From Hippasteria phrygiana (lineage: Eukaryota; Echinodermata; Asteroidea; Valvatida; Goniasteridae), in contig JAZGUH010000370.1 of assembly GCA_037893225.1 (NCBI GenBank), positions 1,302,001 to 1,366,000 of the forward strand: DNA of 64,000 nt, written 5' to 3'. The first letter of the stretch is position 1; each line of letters starts with the position of its first letter. This document shows, in pieces, positions 23,662 to 34,337 of this stretch. The notes under the pieces were generated by a model. That model worked only from the letters and a program-made list of their open reading frames with translations. It had not been told where the DNA came from and searched no databases. Made by a program: the position numbers and the translations under genes.

Positions 23662-24712
23662 GGGGAAAAAAGGCGATTGTGTAGTGCAGGGCCCTGTTCC
23701 CTTCAATCCATTTTTAGGTTATTGGAATAAACCTTTTCTACATTCTCAATGCATTGGTGGTTTGGAGGCCAAACAAACCATGTAATTTATACACAAACCT
23801 ATGGCACTGTGAACCAGTCCAAATATTAATTGATTTTATGCTAAATATCTGTCATGAGTTGAGCGATACCCTTTTCACATATCTTTGCATGGAACATAAG
23901 GAGAATAATAACCAGAAAAAAAAATCAATTTTAAATTAGGGAATCCCTATCAGGGTACCAGTTACTGATGATGAATGCAAATTTCTGGAATTAGAACAGC
24001 TAATAATGTCACATTATTAGTCAATCAGAAGAGGATTTTTGCAAGCATGACAACGAACATGTGACCAATGCAACCAATCACGTCCATTCTAATGTGCTTG
24101 CTCTTCTAATGCCAGTTTATATAGGGCTGATGCAGTTCCCATGATGCTTTGAGAATGTCGAAAAGGTTCATTTCCAAACTAGTTAGCGACATTACAAACC
24201 AACAGGTATGCCGTACGTAGATAAAAGGGCAGGGTTTTTAGTTTTTGAGGGAAATTGTTGGGTAAAGCGACGATGAAGACAACAAAATGCAATGCGAAAA
24301 TAAAGATGGCGATCACTGCGACGCACAGTAAACACGCAAAACTGTGCCGATTCGCATGGCAACTGCCGTAAAGCGTGTAAGAAAATTGCATTTTCTTCCA
24401 CAATAAACTGTTCAAAATTACAAAAAAGGATGTCAGTAGAATTGTAGAGCGCAATCTGGAGTTTTGCGCAAGTTTATTGTACTCCCTCCTGAGCTAATTT
24501 CTCTTTGAATGAAATCCATTAATAGGGATATGAACTCGGGAGGGTGTAGGCCTATTGCGGGAAACTCCAGATTGCGTTCGACATAATTAATTAAGAGAAG
24601 TCATGCTTTATGTTGAAAAAGTCATTTTGAAATGAGAAAAAATACCCTTGTCTCTAATTTGATCAAAACTAACGAGGGGCCCTACACTACACAATCGCCG
24701 GGGGAAAAAGGG
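23662..24712. mobile_element. About 1.05 kb TIR element between ABRA and SDF2
   Basis: Left end GGCGATTGTGTAGTGCAGGG and right end CCCTACACTACACAATCGCC are inverted over about 23-26 bases. Parts recur at 25855-26180 (with the same GCGATTGTGTAGTG end) and weakly at 36255-36420. A smaller inverted pair (GCAATCTGGAGTTT/AAACTCCAGATTGC) lies inside at about 24450-24580. It begins 86 bases upstream of the ABRA start codon. ORFs inside are not recognisable. Confidence 0.65.
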
Positions 24713-25392
24713 TAATTGTGATTGTGTAAATAAATAAAATTCGTTGCCGTTGGACGGAGCATGGAGAAATAAGACGGAGATTGTGACAAACATGACAAAA
24801 ATCATGAAAATTGAAATCACGTTTTAAAATGTTCATGCTTCGAGAAAAAGACTAAAAACAGACACCTCAAGTCAAGGAGTGTGCCTTGTAAGTTGTATAT
24901 CAAAAGATTTCCACACAGCAACAAACCTCCTTTTTGTCGAAATACTCCAGGCATAGAAACACGGGCATCCACGTCTTCTGTTTACAAAATTTGACCCCAG
25001 ATGAACTGTCAAAATGTGACCGGCCCATTTCTGTGACCCGGAAGTGATTCGATCAACCTGACGTGTCCCAACAAATTCACAAATATCAAGTAGTTGAAGT
25101 GAAGTCAAGATTTCCCCTGTTCAATGACACGTTCGCATAAAAAATATTCACTTTCACGTTACATTGTAAGAATAGTATTTTTTTTAAATGGAAAGACCTT
25201 TATAAGAGGAGATAAATCTTTGAAATGAGATGTTTTTAACAGTTTAAAATTAGCACGATCTATCAGTTATAAAATAGAAAAAATGCCGGCTCGCTGGTGC
25301 CCAGGTACAAGTCTGTTATCTTTGTGAAGAATATTTGTAAAGGGTACCAGCACGTGTCCAAATTGCATGTGTGCATTTGCTAACTCTGTAAA

Positions 25393-28300
25393 ATGGAGGA
25401 ATTTTGCAGAATTTACTGTGCTCTTTTTGCACTTTTGGTCTTATTTCTGACATCTGAAAATAACTTCGCGACAGCTTCTTCTGGTGAGTTTAGCTAGCTG
25501 CTATTGAATCATTCATTATGTTTTTTTAAGTGTATAATCATTCGAAGAACTTGTAATGAAGTTGAACACCGTTGGGCAAAGTTCACTTGTTTTCCCATCA
25601 CGCCCATCCACTCCCCCTCCCCCCCCCCCCCTCGTTGCCCCCCCACCCCCCCCCCCCCCCCCCCCCCCTTGTTGCCCACCCCCAATGTGGGACCCAAGTG
25701 CCCAGGAAGGTGACAGTTATTGAATTAGGATTATGAAGAAAAATATGAGTTTTTCAAAACGTCTGCGGTACACTTTCTTTTTAAACAGAGGCTATTAAAT
25801 TATTCTGAACCGAAAGTAATCAGTCGTACGTGTCAGTCAGTGTCGAGAACTCGGCGATTGTGTAGTGTAACTGTAGGGCCCTGTTCCCTAAGGGAACAAA
25901 AATCCACTTTTAGGTTATTGGAATGGATTAGAAACAGGTATGCCGTAGATAAAGGGTAGGGTTTTATTTTTAAGGGGAAATTTTACTAAAGCTACGATGA
26001 AGACGACAAAACACAGTGCGAAAATAAAGATGGCGATCACCGCGACGCACAGTAAACACGCAAACCCGTGTTAATTCACATGGCAACTGCCATAAAGCGC
26101 GTAAGCAAATTGTATTTTCTCCGCAATAAACTGTTCAAAATTACCAAAAAAGATGTCACTCGAATAAAGAGAAGTCTGCTTTAGGTTGAAAAAGTAAAAT
26201 TCCTACATGTAGTTCCATGTGTTCTCTTTATATTTGCAGTGATTATGATTCATTGATTACATTTTGTTTTACTTTTTTGAAATGATTTTGTTTTCGTTTC
26301 TTTCCAGATGATTTTGAATATGACTATGTGACCTGCGGATCTGTAATCAAAATTCTGAACACAAGGTATAATGTGAGACTACACTCGCACGACATACGGT
26401 ACGGGTCAGGTAGCGGGCAACAGGTATGCAAGATAGAGCTGTGGTAGAGCAAAGATCTTGTGAAGATTTTTCCTTAACCCTAAATACCCTAAGCCTTGCA
26501 AACTCCAACAGCAGGTTTTGTCAAGTTTTGATCGGTTCAGTATACTGTAGCGCCTTGGCACCATTACTTTACATTGAGCTATGATGCCCCAATTTCTCTA
26601 AGTCCAAAGAATGTGCCATAGGTATACTGCACAGTGTTGGATTTTGACAGGTTGAGGAAGCCTCCTAGTAAAAATGCCTAGAAGGTTAGGCTTAATATCC
26701 CCACCAAAATCAGTCAGGAACAGAACAATCTTGGAAAATAATCAACCCTCCTTGATAACAACTTCGTGTATCCAAACATTATTTTCCCATCAAAATTTGT
26801 CTTGACATATAGGACACTGCGACATGTTGTGTTGAGGAAGAGGGTTATTCCATAAATTTGGGGTCCAAAAGTGTGACATCAAGTATCATTAAAATTGACT
26901 TCATACTATTTTTTAATTGTTTGGCAGGTACTTTGCTTTACATGTACAAAATCGCTCTTGGAGATAGAAGGCATTATTACCCTAACCCCTTGGGTAACTT
27001 GACTAGAAAGTATCCTGAATCCGCCAAAATCCACCTATTTTGTCATGCACAAAAAGTTGGTTTTGGTGACTGCTCAATATGGAGGTATCCTGAATCCATC
27101 AAAATCCTGCAGTACCGCTAGGCTTAAAATCCTCAATCCATCAAAATCCCCCAGTTTTCAATATGGAGGTATCCTGAATCCGCCGAAATCCTCGAAAAAA
27201 GGGTTTGGGTTTATAAAGAATGTGTCCGGAATTGCAAAATCTTATGCATGTCACTATGATGTAACAGGGCCACCAAAAATGTCACACTTTTGGACCCCAA
27301 ATTTATAGAATGACCCAAGACTGACTAAATATTTCTTTTTCAGTCCACTATTATGGTTTGTGACATCACGTGATTAAACTTTTGCACAAAATCTTATAGA
27401 GGACCATTTAAACGGTGATTTTTCTTCTCGGTTTCGTTTCAGTCGGTGACGGGAGTCGAGGCGGCTGCAGATAAAAACAGTTATTGGCAGGTCAAAGGTC
27501 AACAGACTAAACCTTGCACCAGAGGGTGAGTTTGTTTTTTATGGTCTGAACTTTTCAACCCCACTGGCAAGGGAAGAGCTGGCAGAGTGGATGGCATTGG
27601 TTGAGTGATAGAAAGATGACAGCGGCTCTTCCAATTCTAAAGGGTCAATTCAACTACCCGATAGTCCCAGCCCTGTTGCCAACTTCTGATTGGCTAACAT
27701 TTGCTTGTGAATATATAGAGTTCCTCCCGTGTGTAGTATAAGCATTGAATAAAACAAAGTAAGCCTTGCACATAGTTCGATTTTCAAATTAACTATTTTT
27801 TGGTTTATTTCTTGTTTTTTGGGGGGGACAAATTTTCTGTTAAATACAGAGTAAACTTGGTCCGAGAACCAGTCGTGCAGCTCCCATAGCAAAGTACACA
27901 CAATCTCACCAGCCAATCACAAGATGGCAACAAGGCTATGACTAACGCGCAGTTCTATTCATTATTGTAACTCTCACCGGGAAAAAAAGTTTCCCAAATC
28001 ATTTCTTTATTTTGAACACATAGGCTATACCTATGAAAAATTTCAGTGACGCTGTGCTTCACGCGTTACCTGAAATGTTTGTTTTTAATACATTTTGCAA
28101 TTGTAGTTCCAGCAAGCGAAATTACACGTAGACATAAGTCGGAAATTTTAAAAATTGAGATTTTCATTCCATAATAAAATATATAATGTAAGCTTTGTAA
28201 TGGTGAAAAAAATTACTGTTATACAATATTTTTTGGTTTTCGAATAGAGCCGTAAATTCAGCATTGAGAATGTAAAATAATACATAGTTTTACACAATTT

Positions 28301-30360
28301 TTTCGGAAGTACGCCAGACTAAAATGTCAAATTGTACACATTTAATGGACTCAACACCAAAAGCAGACCAGGTATTTTGAATTAAATATGCTATAAAGTT
28401 TAAACTACAATATTTTGACAAAAACCGGAATCTAGATTTTTAAAATGATTTTCATGTAAATAGCAGTTACTTAAAAATAGGTCATGCGACTTATGTCCGA
28501 TTTCCCTTTGCGGACGCCACAATTATTTGAACTCTCTTGATTGATTCAGGGCACCAGTTAAATGCGGTAGTACCATCAGACTGTTGCATGTAGAAACCAG
28601 ACGGAATCTTCACAGTCACCGCTTCTCCTCACCGCTCTCACACAACCAAGAAGTCAGCGGCTTTGGAGAAGACGGAGTTGGAGACGATGGTAAGTCTGGG
28701 TTTTATCCCAAAATATGCAGTTCCAATTTGTATATGCAAAAAACAAAGATGCAGGCTTTCAATAGAGCTGTCCCGTTCAATCGTCAACCGAATATTTCAA
28801 AACACCAGCGTGCTTTGCGTGCAACGTTTTACCGGCGCGGCATGCAGTTGCAGCAGACGCCTGAAATACTTTATCGATGAGTATCGAATATTTGAATATT
28901 CGGTCAAGGCCCAGTCTTGAATAATCGAATACTAAATTATTCGAAAATGAACAGCCCTAGTTGGAGTTAAAGCAACTGCTTTATTTTGTGATCGTGTTTG
29001 TGTTTATAGGTGATAGCTGGGTCGTCACATGTTCGTCAACCTATTGGAAGCGGAAAGACGCAGTCCGATTCAAGCACGTCGTGACTAACAGGTGAGGGTA
29101 TAAGAACGGAGATGAATGAAATCGTTTCAGTCTGGTGATGTACTTGACCTCTTGATATATGGACGACAAGCCATGGTTGCGGTTTGAAGTAAAAAAGACC
29201 ACCTGGCTGGTTGTTGTCTATACGCACATTCCTGCGCATACTCAATCCATTGTTTGCCTATTGTTTGCATTACACTTGGCTGCACAAACCCATATTGGCA
29301 TTCCAGCATCCGATTAATAAATCCGCCAGAAGGGTTTACATGTAATTGTGAGAAAGAAAAACCAAAATCAAAATGTTCATTTCCATCGGTAATCGACGTA
29401 CCGCCGCAGAATCGCGTAAAGGTGATTTCACATTGCAAAATATTGTCCATTCAAATAGTTATAATTTGACGGGAGATGTGCAAAATCGCTTACAAACAAA
29501 AATTAACAGCACAGAGTTGACATGAAAGGAACATGGTTATCTCGCAAACAAGAACAGATCATTAACCCTAACCCACCTCAATCCTCGAAAATCCTGGAGG
29601 ATTGAGGATGAATGGTATTTCAAGAAAAAGAGGATTTTTGGAAGATTGAGGATGAATGGTATTTCAAGAAAAAGAGGATTTTGGAGGATTGAGGATGAAT
29701 GGTGTTTCAAGCGAGGAGGATTTTAGAGGATTGAGGGTGAATGGTGTTTGATAAACAGGTGTATTTTTGAGGATTGAGGATTGAGGATGAATGGTGTTTG
29801 AAAAACAGGAGGATTTTTGAGGATTGAGGGTGAATGGTGTTTGAGAAACAGGAGGATTTTAGAGAATTGCGGGTGAATGGTGTTTGAGAAACAGGAGGAT
29901 TTTAGAGGATTGAGGGTGAATGGTGTTTGAGAAACAGGAGGATTTTAGAAGATTGAGGGTGAATGGTGTTTGAGAAACAGGAGGATTTTGGAGGAACATC
30001 AATGCAAAAATTCGGAGGATTTTGGAGGATTGAGGATGAATGCATTTTTTTGGGGGGGCAGGGCAATCGGAGGATTTTGAAGGATTGAGGATGGTTCCTA
30101 GCAAAAAGGGTCTAGGCGGTTAGGATTAAGTGTATTTAATGCATAAGCCTTTCTTTCAACGTCGCATTCAACATCCTTATAACAATCCCATCATCTCTGA
30201 TGTCATTGACAGCTACCTCACAGTCTCCGGAGACGTTTACGGCCGTCCGATCCACGGCCAGCGCGAGATCTGCACCGTGCCCAACCTCACGCAGTCCAAC
30301 CAATGGAAGGCCATGGAGGGCGTGTATGTCAAACCGGCCGAGACCAACGGCCGGGACTGA
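25393..30360 (+). CDS. SDF2: Stromal cell-derived factor 2 (SDF2), three MIR repeats
   Basis: Complete. Exons 25393-25483, 26308-26423, 27443-27525, 28550-28689, 29010-29091, 30213-30360; GT-AG borders and phases all agree, giving 219 residues (human SDF2 is 211). SDF2 proteins act in the ER with an ERdj3/BiP chaperone complex and are related to the MIR region of protein O-mannosyltransferases. Seen: a hydrophobic signal peptide (CALFALLVLFLTS) in exon 1; MIR repeat cores NTRYNVRLHSHDIRYGSGSG, VETRRNLHSHRFSSPLSHNQ and SYLTVSGDVYGRPIHGQREI; and the near-C-terminal motif QWKAMEGVYVKP. The start is the first ATG with a signal peptide. Oddity: the ORF ends NGRD with no ER-retrieval tail, but in-frame sequence after TGA encodes one (separate entry). 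Confidence 0.97.
25617..25671. repeat. C-rich homopolymer stretch in SDF2 intron 1
   Basis: Nearly pure C over about 55 bases, broken by a few T, G and A. It lies about 130 bases into the first SDF2 intron. Length may be unreliable. Confidence 0.85.
26474..26695. mobile_element. TTAA-bounded CCCTAAA element in SDF2 intron 2
   Basis: Left TTAACCCTAAATACCC, right GAAGGTTAGGCTTAA. Same end type as the 7515, 29572 and 48023 elements; ends are imperfect. No coding content. Confidence 0.45.
26842..27316. mobile_element. TIR element with about 38-bp ends, GGGTCATTC family
   Basis: Left end contains AAATTTGGGGTCCAAAAGTG; the right end contains its inverse CACTTTTGGACCCCAAATTT and closes with AGAATGACCC. 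475 bp. The GGKTATTC/GAATGACCC ends resemble 53316-54330. The interior holds ATCCTGAATCCGCC-type short repeats also related to the GAGGATT arrays. Confidence 0.7.
28125..28518 (+). mobile_element. Dispersed repeat, family B, in SDF2 intron 3
   Basis: Closely similar to 33310-33700 and, in reverse, to 54800-54985. Shared blocks: TTCCATAATAAAATA, GTAAGCTTTGTAATGGTGA, AAATTCAGCATTGAGAATG and AGTACGCCAGACTAAAATGT. It ends only about 30 bases before the SDF2 exon 4 acceptor. Confidence 0.7.
29155..29320 (-). mobile_element. Reverse copy of the TTAACCCTTG-ended repeat
   Basis: Reverse complement of the block found at 10387-10490, 14566-14665 and 20056-20160 (the ACTCAATCCATTG segment and GTGTAATGCAAACAAT-type sequence). 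Lies in SDF2 intron 5. Confidence 0.5.
29572..30129 (-). mobile_element. TTAA-bounded element with internal GAGGATT minisatellite
   Basis: Left end TTAACCCTAACCCACC, right end GGCGGTTAGGATTAA. The interior is a tandem array of about 40-50 bp units built from GAGGATTTTAGAGGATTGAG and GAATGGTGTTTGAGAAACAG. It ends 83 bases before the last SDF2 exon. A sister copy with the same right-hand part (GGTTCCTAGCAAAAAGGGTC) is at about 52420-52819 in the RIM intron. Confidence 0.75.
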
Positions 30361-30396
30361 CTAGACGGGGAGAAGGAACTCCACGATGAGTTATGA
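30358..30396 (+). promoter_or_regulatory. SDF2: Candidate stop-codon readthrough site and C-terminal HDEL extension of SDF2
   Basis: Directly seen: TGA (30358-30360) is followed by CTAG, and the same frame continues LDGEKELHDEL, then TGA at 30394-30396. UGA-CUAG is the established high-efficiency readthrough context in animals, for example the readthrough forms of LDHB and MDH1. HDEL is a classical ER-retrieval signal, and vertebrate SDF2L1 ends in HDEL. Inference: ordinary termination gives a secreted form, readthrough an ER-retained form. Rival explanations are a recent nonsense change or a base-call error. Confidence 0.7.
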
Positions 30397-30415
30397 TAAT
30401 TGGGGTACTCTTGGG

Positions 30416-31010
30416 TAGGGGTGTGCATTAGAACCAGGTACCCGAGTACCCGACCGTTCATGTCAGGAACCGGTTCCAGATTATGGAATCGAGTACCCGT
30501 ACAACTTTACATTATCGCATAGTTACTTCCCAGACAATGAAAAAAGAAAGGTTCTGAATGTTACATGTATTTGTCGGGAATTTTCAAAATTAAAACTGGA
30601 CTACATGTATGTGGGAAAACAGCACAGATTTCACGTTTATGACGCTCACAAAAGTTGACAATAAAGGGAATTTACTGGTTGTGGTTTTTGCAGTCTGGGT
30701 ATGGATAAGAGCCTCGACGAGACATAATAGCATGCCTCAATCCACAATAAATACAACTGTATAAGCTTCCGGACAAGTCTTTTGTGATGATGCCGGTGCA
30801 TGCGCGTGCCGGCACACGCAAAGGTGGAGAAGTGATCATGTTTACTGGATGCAGGCATGACTGGAGATTTTCAGAATTTTGTCTGAATTCAGAGAAAGAT
30901 ATTATTACAACTTCCGGGATTGGAAGTTTTGGGTTGGGTTTCTTTAACGGGTACCCGGGTACCCGTATTTTTTTCAGTCGGGTACCCGGTTCTTTTAATA
31001 CACACCCCTA
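30416..31010 (+). mobile_element. hAT-like nonautonomous element, 8-bp target duplication CTCTTGGG
   Basis: Ends TAGGGGTGTGCATTAGAACC and TTAATACACACCCCTA are inverted; CTCTTGGG flanks both sides exactly (30408-30415 and 31011-31018), as expected for hAT transposition. 595 bp, no transposase. Interior arms carry GGTACCCG-rich inverted blocks. A second copy lies in reverse at 46212-46814. AATAAA occurs at 30660 and 30746, so it may provide the SDF2 poly(A) site. Confidence 0.85.
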
Positions 31011-31904
31011 CTCTTGGGAGGGGGGGGGGAGGGGTTAGGGTGGTTGTGGCAAGCCTATGACAGTATAGCCTTATGCATTATGCATGAGAATTTCTCTACC
31101 AAATCGGTAGAGAAATGTAAAGAAAAACATAAGCCTTCTCCACGAGATAGTAAAGGCGCTGGTCTTTTTTTCGTGTTGAATGTAAGCATCCGGGGTGCCA
31201 CGTGCGCCTTGACTAAAGGCTAATGACAGTACGAAAGATTTTCTTCAATTTCAATTTTTTAAGAAAAAACAATTATTTACGGGAAGTGAGTAAGTCTCAC
31301 CGATGGTGAAAGTTAACCTGCCTGAGTGCGTAGGTCTGAAAATTGGGATAATTTTCTCCGAAATCTGTTGAAGAATTATACTCTATTTAGATCTGGGCCC
31401 GGGAAAACCGTAAGGGTGGTAAGGGTTGGCAATTCAAAATGTCGCCAACCCTACCACCTCTGATCGAAACCCTTGACCTAGAGTGGCTTTTAACCGTGTA
31501 TCGGGTGATCTCAATTAAATATAAAAATGTTTTAAATTTACAAATCGGTGTGAACAATTTAAATATACGCCAGGGGCAGATTTTACGGATTGCTTGGCAC
31601 AAAATTGAGCTCGGCAGAGTAAAGGTCCGCTTAGGATGATTGGGTTACCAGCCAAACGTGCATGTGATTTATATACTGTTTGTAACCGGTTCTCGGCTTG
31701 AATCTGCTGAGCAGGAAAATGTGGTAAGCAATCTTTTGCTCTGTGAATTGGCCCTGCGTTTTTGCCAAGTCCACTTATACGAGTACATTTTTTTTTACTA
31801 TAAAGGTGATTAAATATGCAGAAAATGCACTTGTCTACATGTTGGCCGCGATTAATGATTGGATCTGTGCGATCAGACGACGTAGCAGTTTGATCTCCTG
31901 ATCT

Positions 31905-32135
31905 GTAGTTTGCGCATGCATTGGTCAATCGTGCAAGCATCAGTCAATCGCGCAAGCATTGATCGATTGCGCAGAGTAGAGTTTGCGCCATCTATGGATC
32001 ACACGGGGAACTTGCGTAATTGACGGATTACGCAAACCCATTCCTGCACGATCGACCGATCGCGCAAGTTCTGCTCTACGTAATCATCCCTGCGCGATTG
32101 TCAGATGTTCGCACGATTGAGCGATGCTTGCGTGA
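31905..32135. repeat. Degenerate array of CGATTG/GCGCAAGC palindromic motifs
   Basis: Repeated variants of GCGCAAGCATTGATCGATTG in both orientations, spaced roughly 15-25 bases. Each part is partly self-complementary. It does not match the transposon families elsewhere in the window; function unknown. Confidence 0.5.
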
Positions 32136-33098
32136 ACAGTGGTGCTTGTGTCCTTGAGCAAGGCACTTTGTCACAAGTTGCTTCTCTCCACCCGGGAGTA
32201 AATGAGTACCTGTGAGAGCAGTGATGGTTATGTGTTTGATTAGCCCATGTGCGCTTAACTTGCAGCCGGGGCTGTATACTCCCCAGGGAGTCGGAGGAGG
32301 TTTCCGGAATGATTAATAGGCCCGATGAGCAGGGGTAATAACAATAATAATAATAGCGCCATAAGTAATGTTTATTAGAATGTGTGCTCTATAAATCTAG
32401 ATTGTTATCACGTGACGGCACAGCGCTGTTTTCCGAATCCCCCGATCCGCTGATCGCACCCAACATATTCTACAGCACGTCAAATGTTGGCCTAACGCCA
32501 ACTTGCAAATCTCAGAAAATCAATGAGCTTCTTAAGTATGCATATTTGCCAAGCACAAAAACAGTTTGCTAAATTCTGCATTATGTTTAATACTAGTGAC
32601 CTTTGGTTTTTATTATTTTTTTTTATAGTATGGCAGATCTTTTTCATAAGTAATGCACGTTATAGTAGATTCAACCTGACATGTCCGTCCCATTATATTT
32701 TTGGACTACCTGGGTTGTATAAAATAGGGGGTATCACTACAGTAAAAATCAGTAGTATTGGATAAGCCCATCACAATAGGATTTGTCTACACTTGTTTTA
32801 TCCCACACAGGCCATTGTACTAAAGAGGATTTTCCAACACACTGATTCGTAGAGACTCCTTTTTGGCCCCTCATGCATCAGAGCTCCTACCTCCACCGAA
32901 ATGGCACAGTGGGTCATATGAGGTTGAATCTACCATACATGTTGGTTTCAACTAAAACTAAGATGCGTCATGTGCATGTTTACGTTCTGCCTATTGAAGG
33001 GTAATTTTTAACGGATAGTTTTGAAATACTAATTTATTGCTTTTAAAATGTCAGTTATTCTATTCATATCACTTTCACAGTGTTGGCCTCTGTCGTAG

Positions 33099-33256
33099 AT
33101 CCAGAAAATCTAAAGTTGAGGGCGTGCTTCGCGAAAAAAAAATGTCAAAATGGCGGATTGACACAACAGAGATCAACAGCTCGCTTCATTGTGTCAATCC
33201 ACCATTTTTACATTTTTACCGCGGAGCACGCCCTCAGCTTTAGATTTTCTGGATCC
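33099..33256. mobile_element. Foldback element, about 36-bp arms
   Basis: GATCCAGAAAATCTAAAGTT with GAGGGCGTGCTTCGCG on the left is matched in reverse by CGCGGAGCACGCCCTC and TAGATTTTCTGGATCC on the right. A second inner inverted pair flanks the centre (GGATTGACACAA/TTGTGTCAATCC). MITE-like. Confidence 0.7.
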
Positions 33257-33901
33257 ATGACTGAGGCTAATGAAGCCTTTGTTAAGATGTTGGCTCCATT
33301 TGTGGCACCAGCCAGCGAAATCAGACACAAGTTGGACATTTTGAAAATTGAGATTTCCGTTCCATAATAAAATACACAATGTAAGCTTTGTAATGGTGAC
33401 GAAATTACTGTTGTACGATATTTTGGTTTTCGAATAGAGCGGTAAATTCAGCATTGAGAATGGAAAATAATACGTAGTTTACAGGATTTTTTCGGAAGTA
33501 CGCCAGACTAAAATGTCAAATTGTACACATTTAATGGTCTCAACACAAAAGCAAAACAGTTATTTTTAACTAAATATGCTTTAAACTACAGTATTTTGAC
33601 AAAAACGGGAATCGTGATTTTTTTTACGATTTCCATGTAAATTGCAATGACTCAAAAATAGGTCATGCGACTTGCGTCCATTTTCCCTTGCAGACGCCAC
33701 ATATTGGCGACAGAGCACGATAAGCACTGCTATCGTTAATAGCACTGTTTGTCGGTTCATTTTTGTCTATTTATTTTCATTTTATTCCCCAGTGGTTGAG
33801 CTTTTTCATCATTGTATAGCTTTTTAGTTCCTCGCACTAATACACTAGTTTATTAAATTTGTTTTTGGATGAGCTTTCTATTGTTTAAAGATATTATACA
33901 G

Positions 33902-34337
33902 GGTTCCCATGGGGCATGGAAAATCCTGGGGGAAAAAATTGTTCTGGAAAGTCATGGAAAATTGGGAAAAATAAGAAAGTCATGGAAAATTGGGAAAAAT
34001 AAGTCATGGAAAAGTCATGGAAAATTTGAAAAAATAAGTCATGGGAAAAGTCATGGAAAATTGGGAAAAATAAGTCATGGAAAATAAAGATCATGCAAGG
34101 GTTATTTTTGAAGGGCCGCTTTTGATGTGAGGAGGAGGCCATTATTAATTAAAACGTATTTTCAAAAGCTAACACATGGTTAGCCCAGCATCAGCGGTTC
34201 ATCAGTATCATAATACCAAACAACTTTTCTCTGCAAAATGGTGTTAAATGTCATGGGAAATTGTCATATTTTGTTTTTAGTCCTGGAAAGTCCTGGAAAA
34301 GCCATGGAATTTGGTTTTCAGATTTCTGTGGGAACCC
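33902..34337. mobile_element. TIR element with CAGGGTTCCCA ends and internal tandem repeat
   Basis: Left end CAGGGTTCCCATGG, right end TGTGGGAACCCTG. 436 bp. The interior has repeats of AAGTCATGGAAAATTGGGAA, which create a Lys/His/Gly-rich false ORF. DNA transposon of unassigned superfamily, nonautonomous. Confidence 0.65.

Noticed and set aside
24179..24454. 91-residue hydrophobic minus-strand ORF resembling a membrane protein
   Set aside because: Lies in the 23662-24712 inverted-repeat element; the related stretch at 25930-26200 does not keep the frame open.
30358..30360. UGA as selenocysteine codon in SDF2
   Set aside because: SDF2 proteins have no known selenocysteine, and I see no SECIS-like hairpin in the short tail; the CTAG context and terminal HDEL fit readthrough better.
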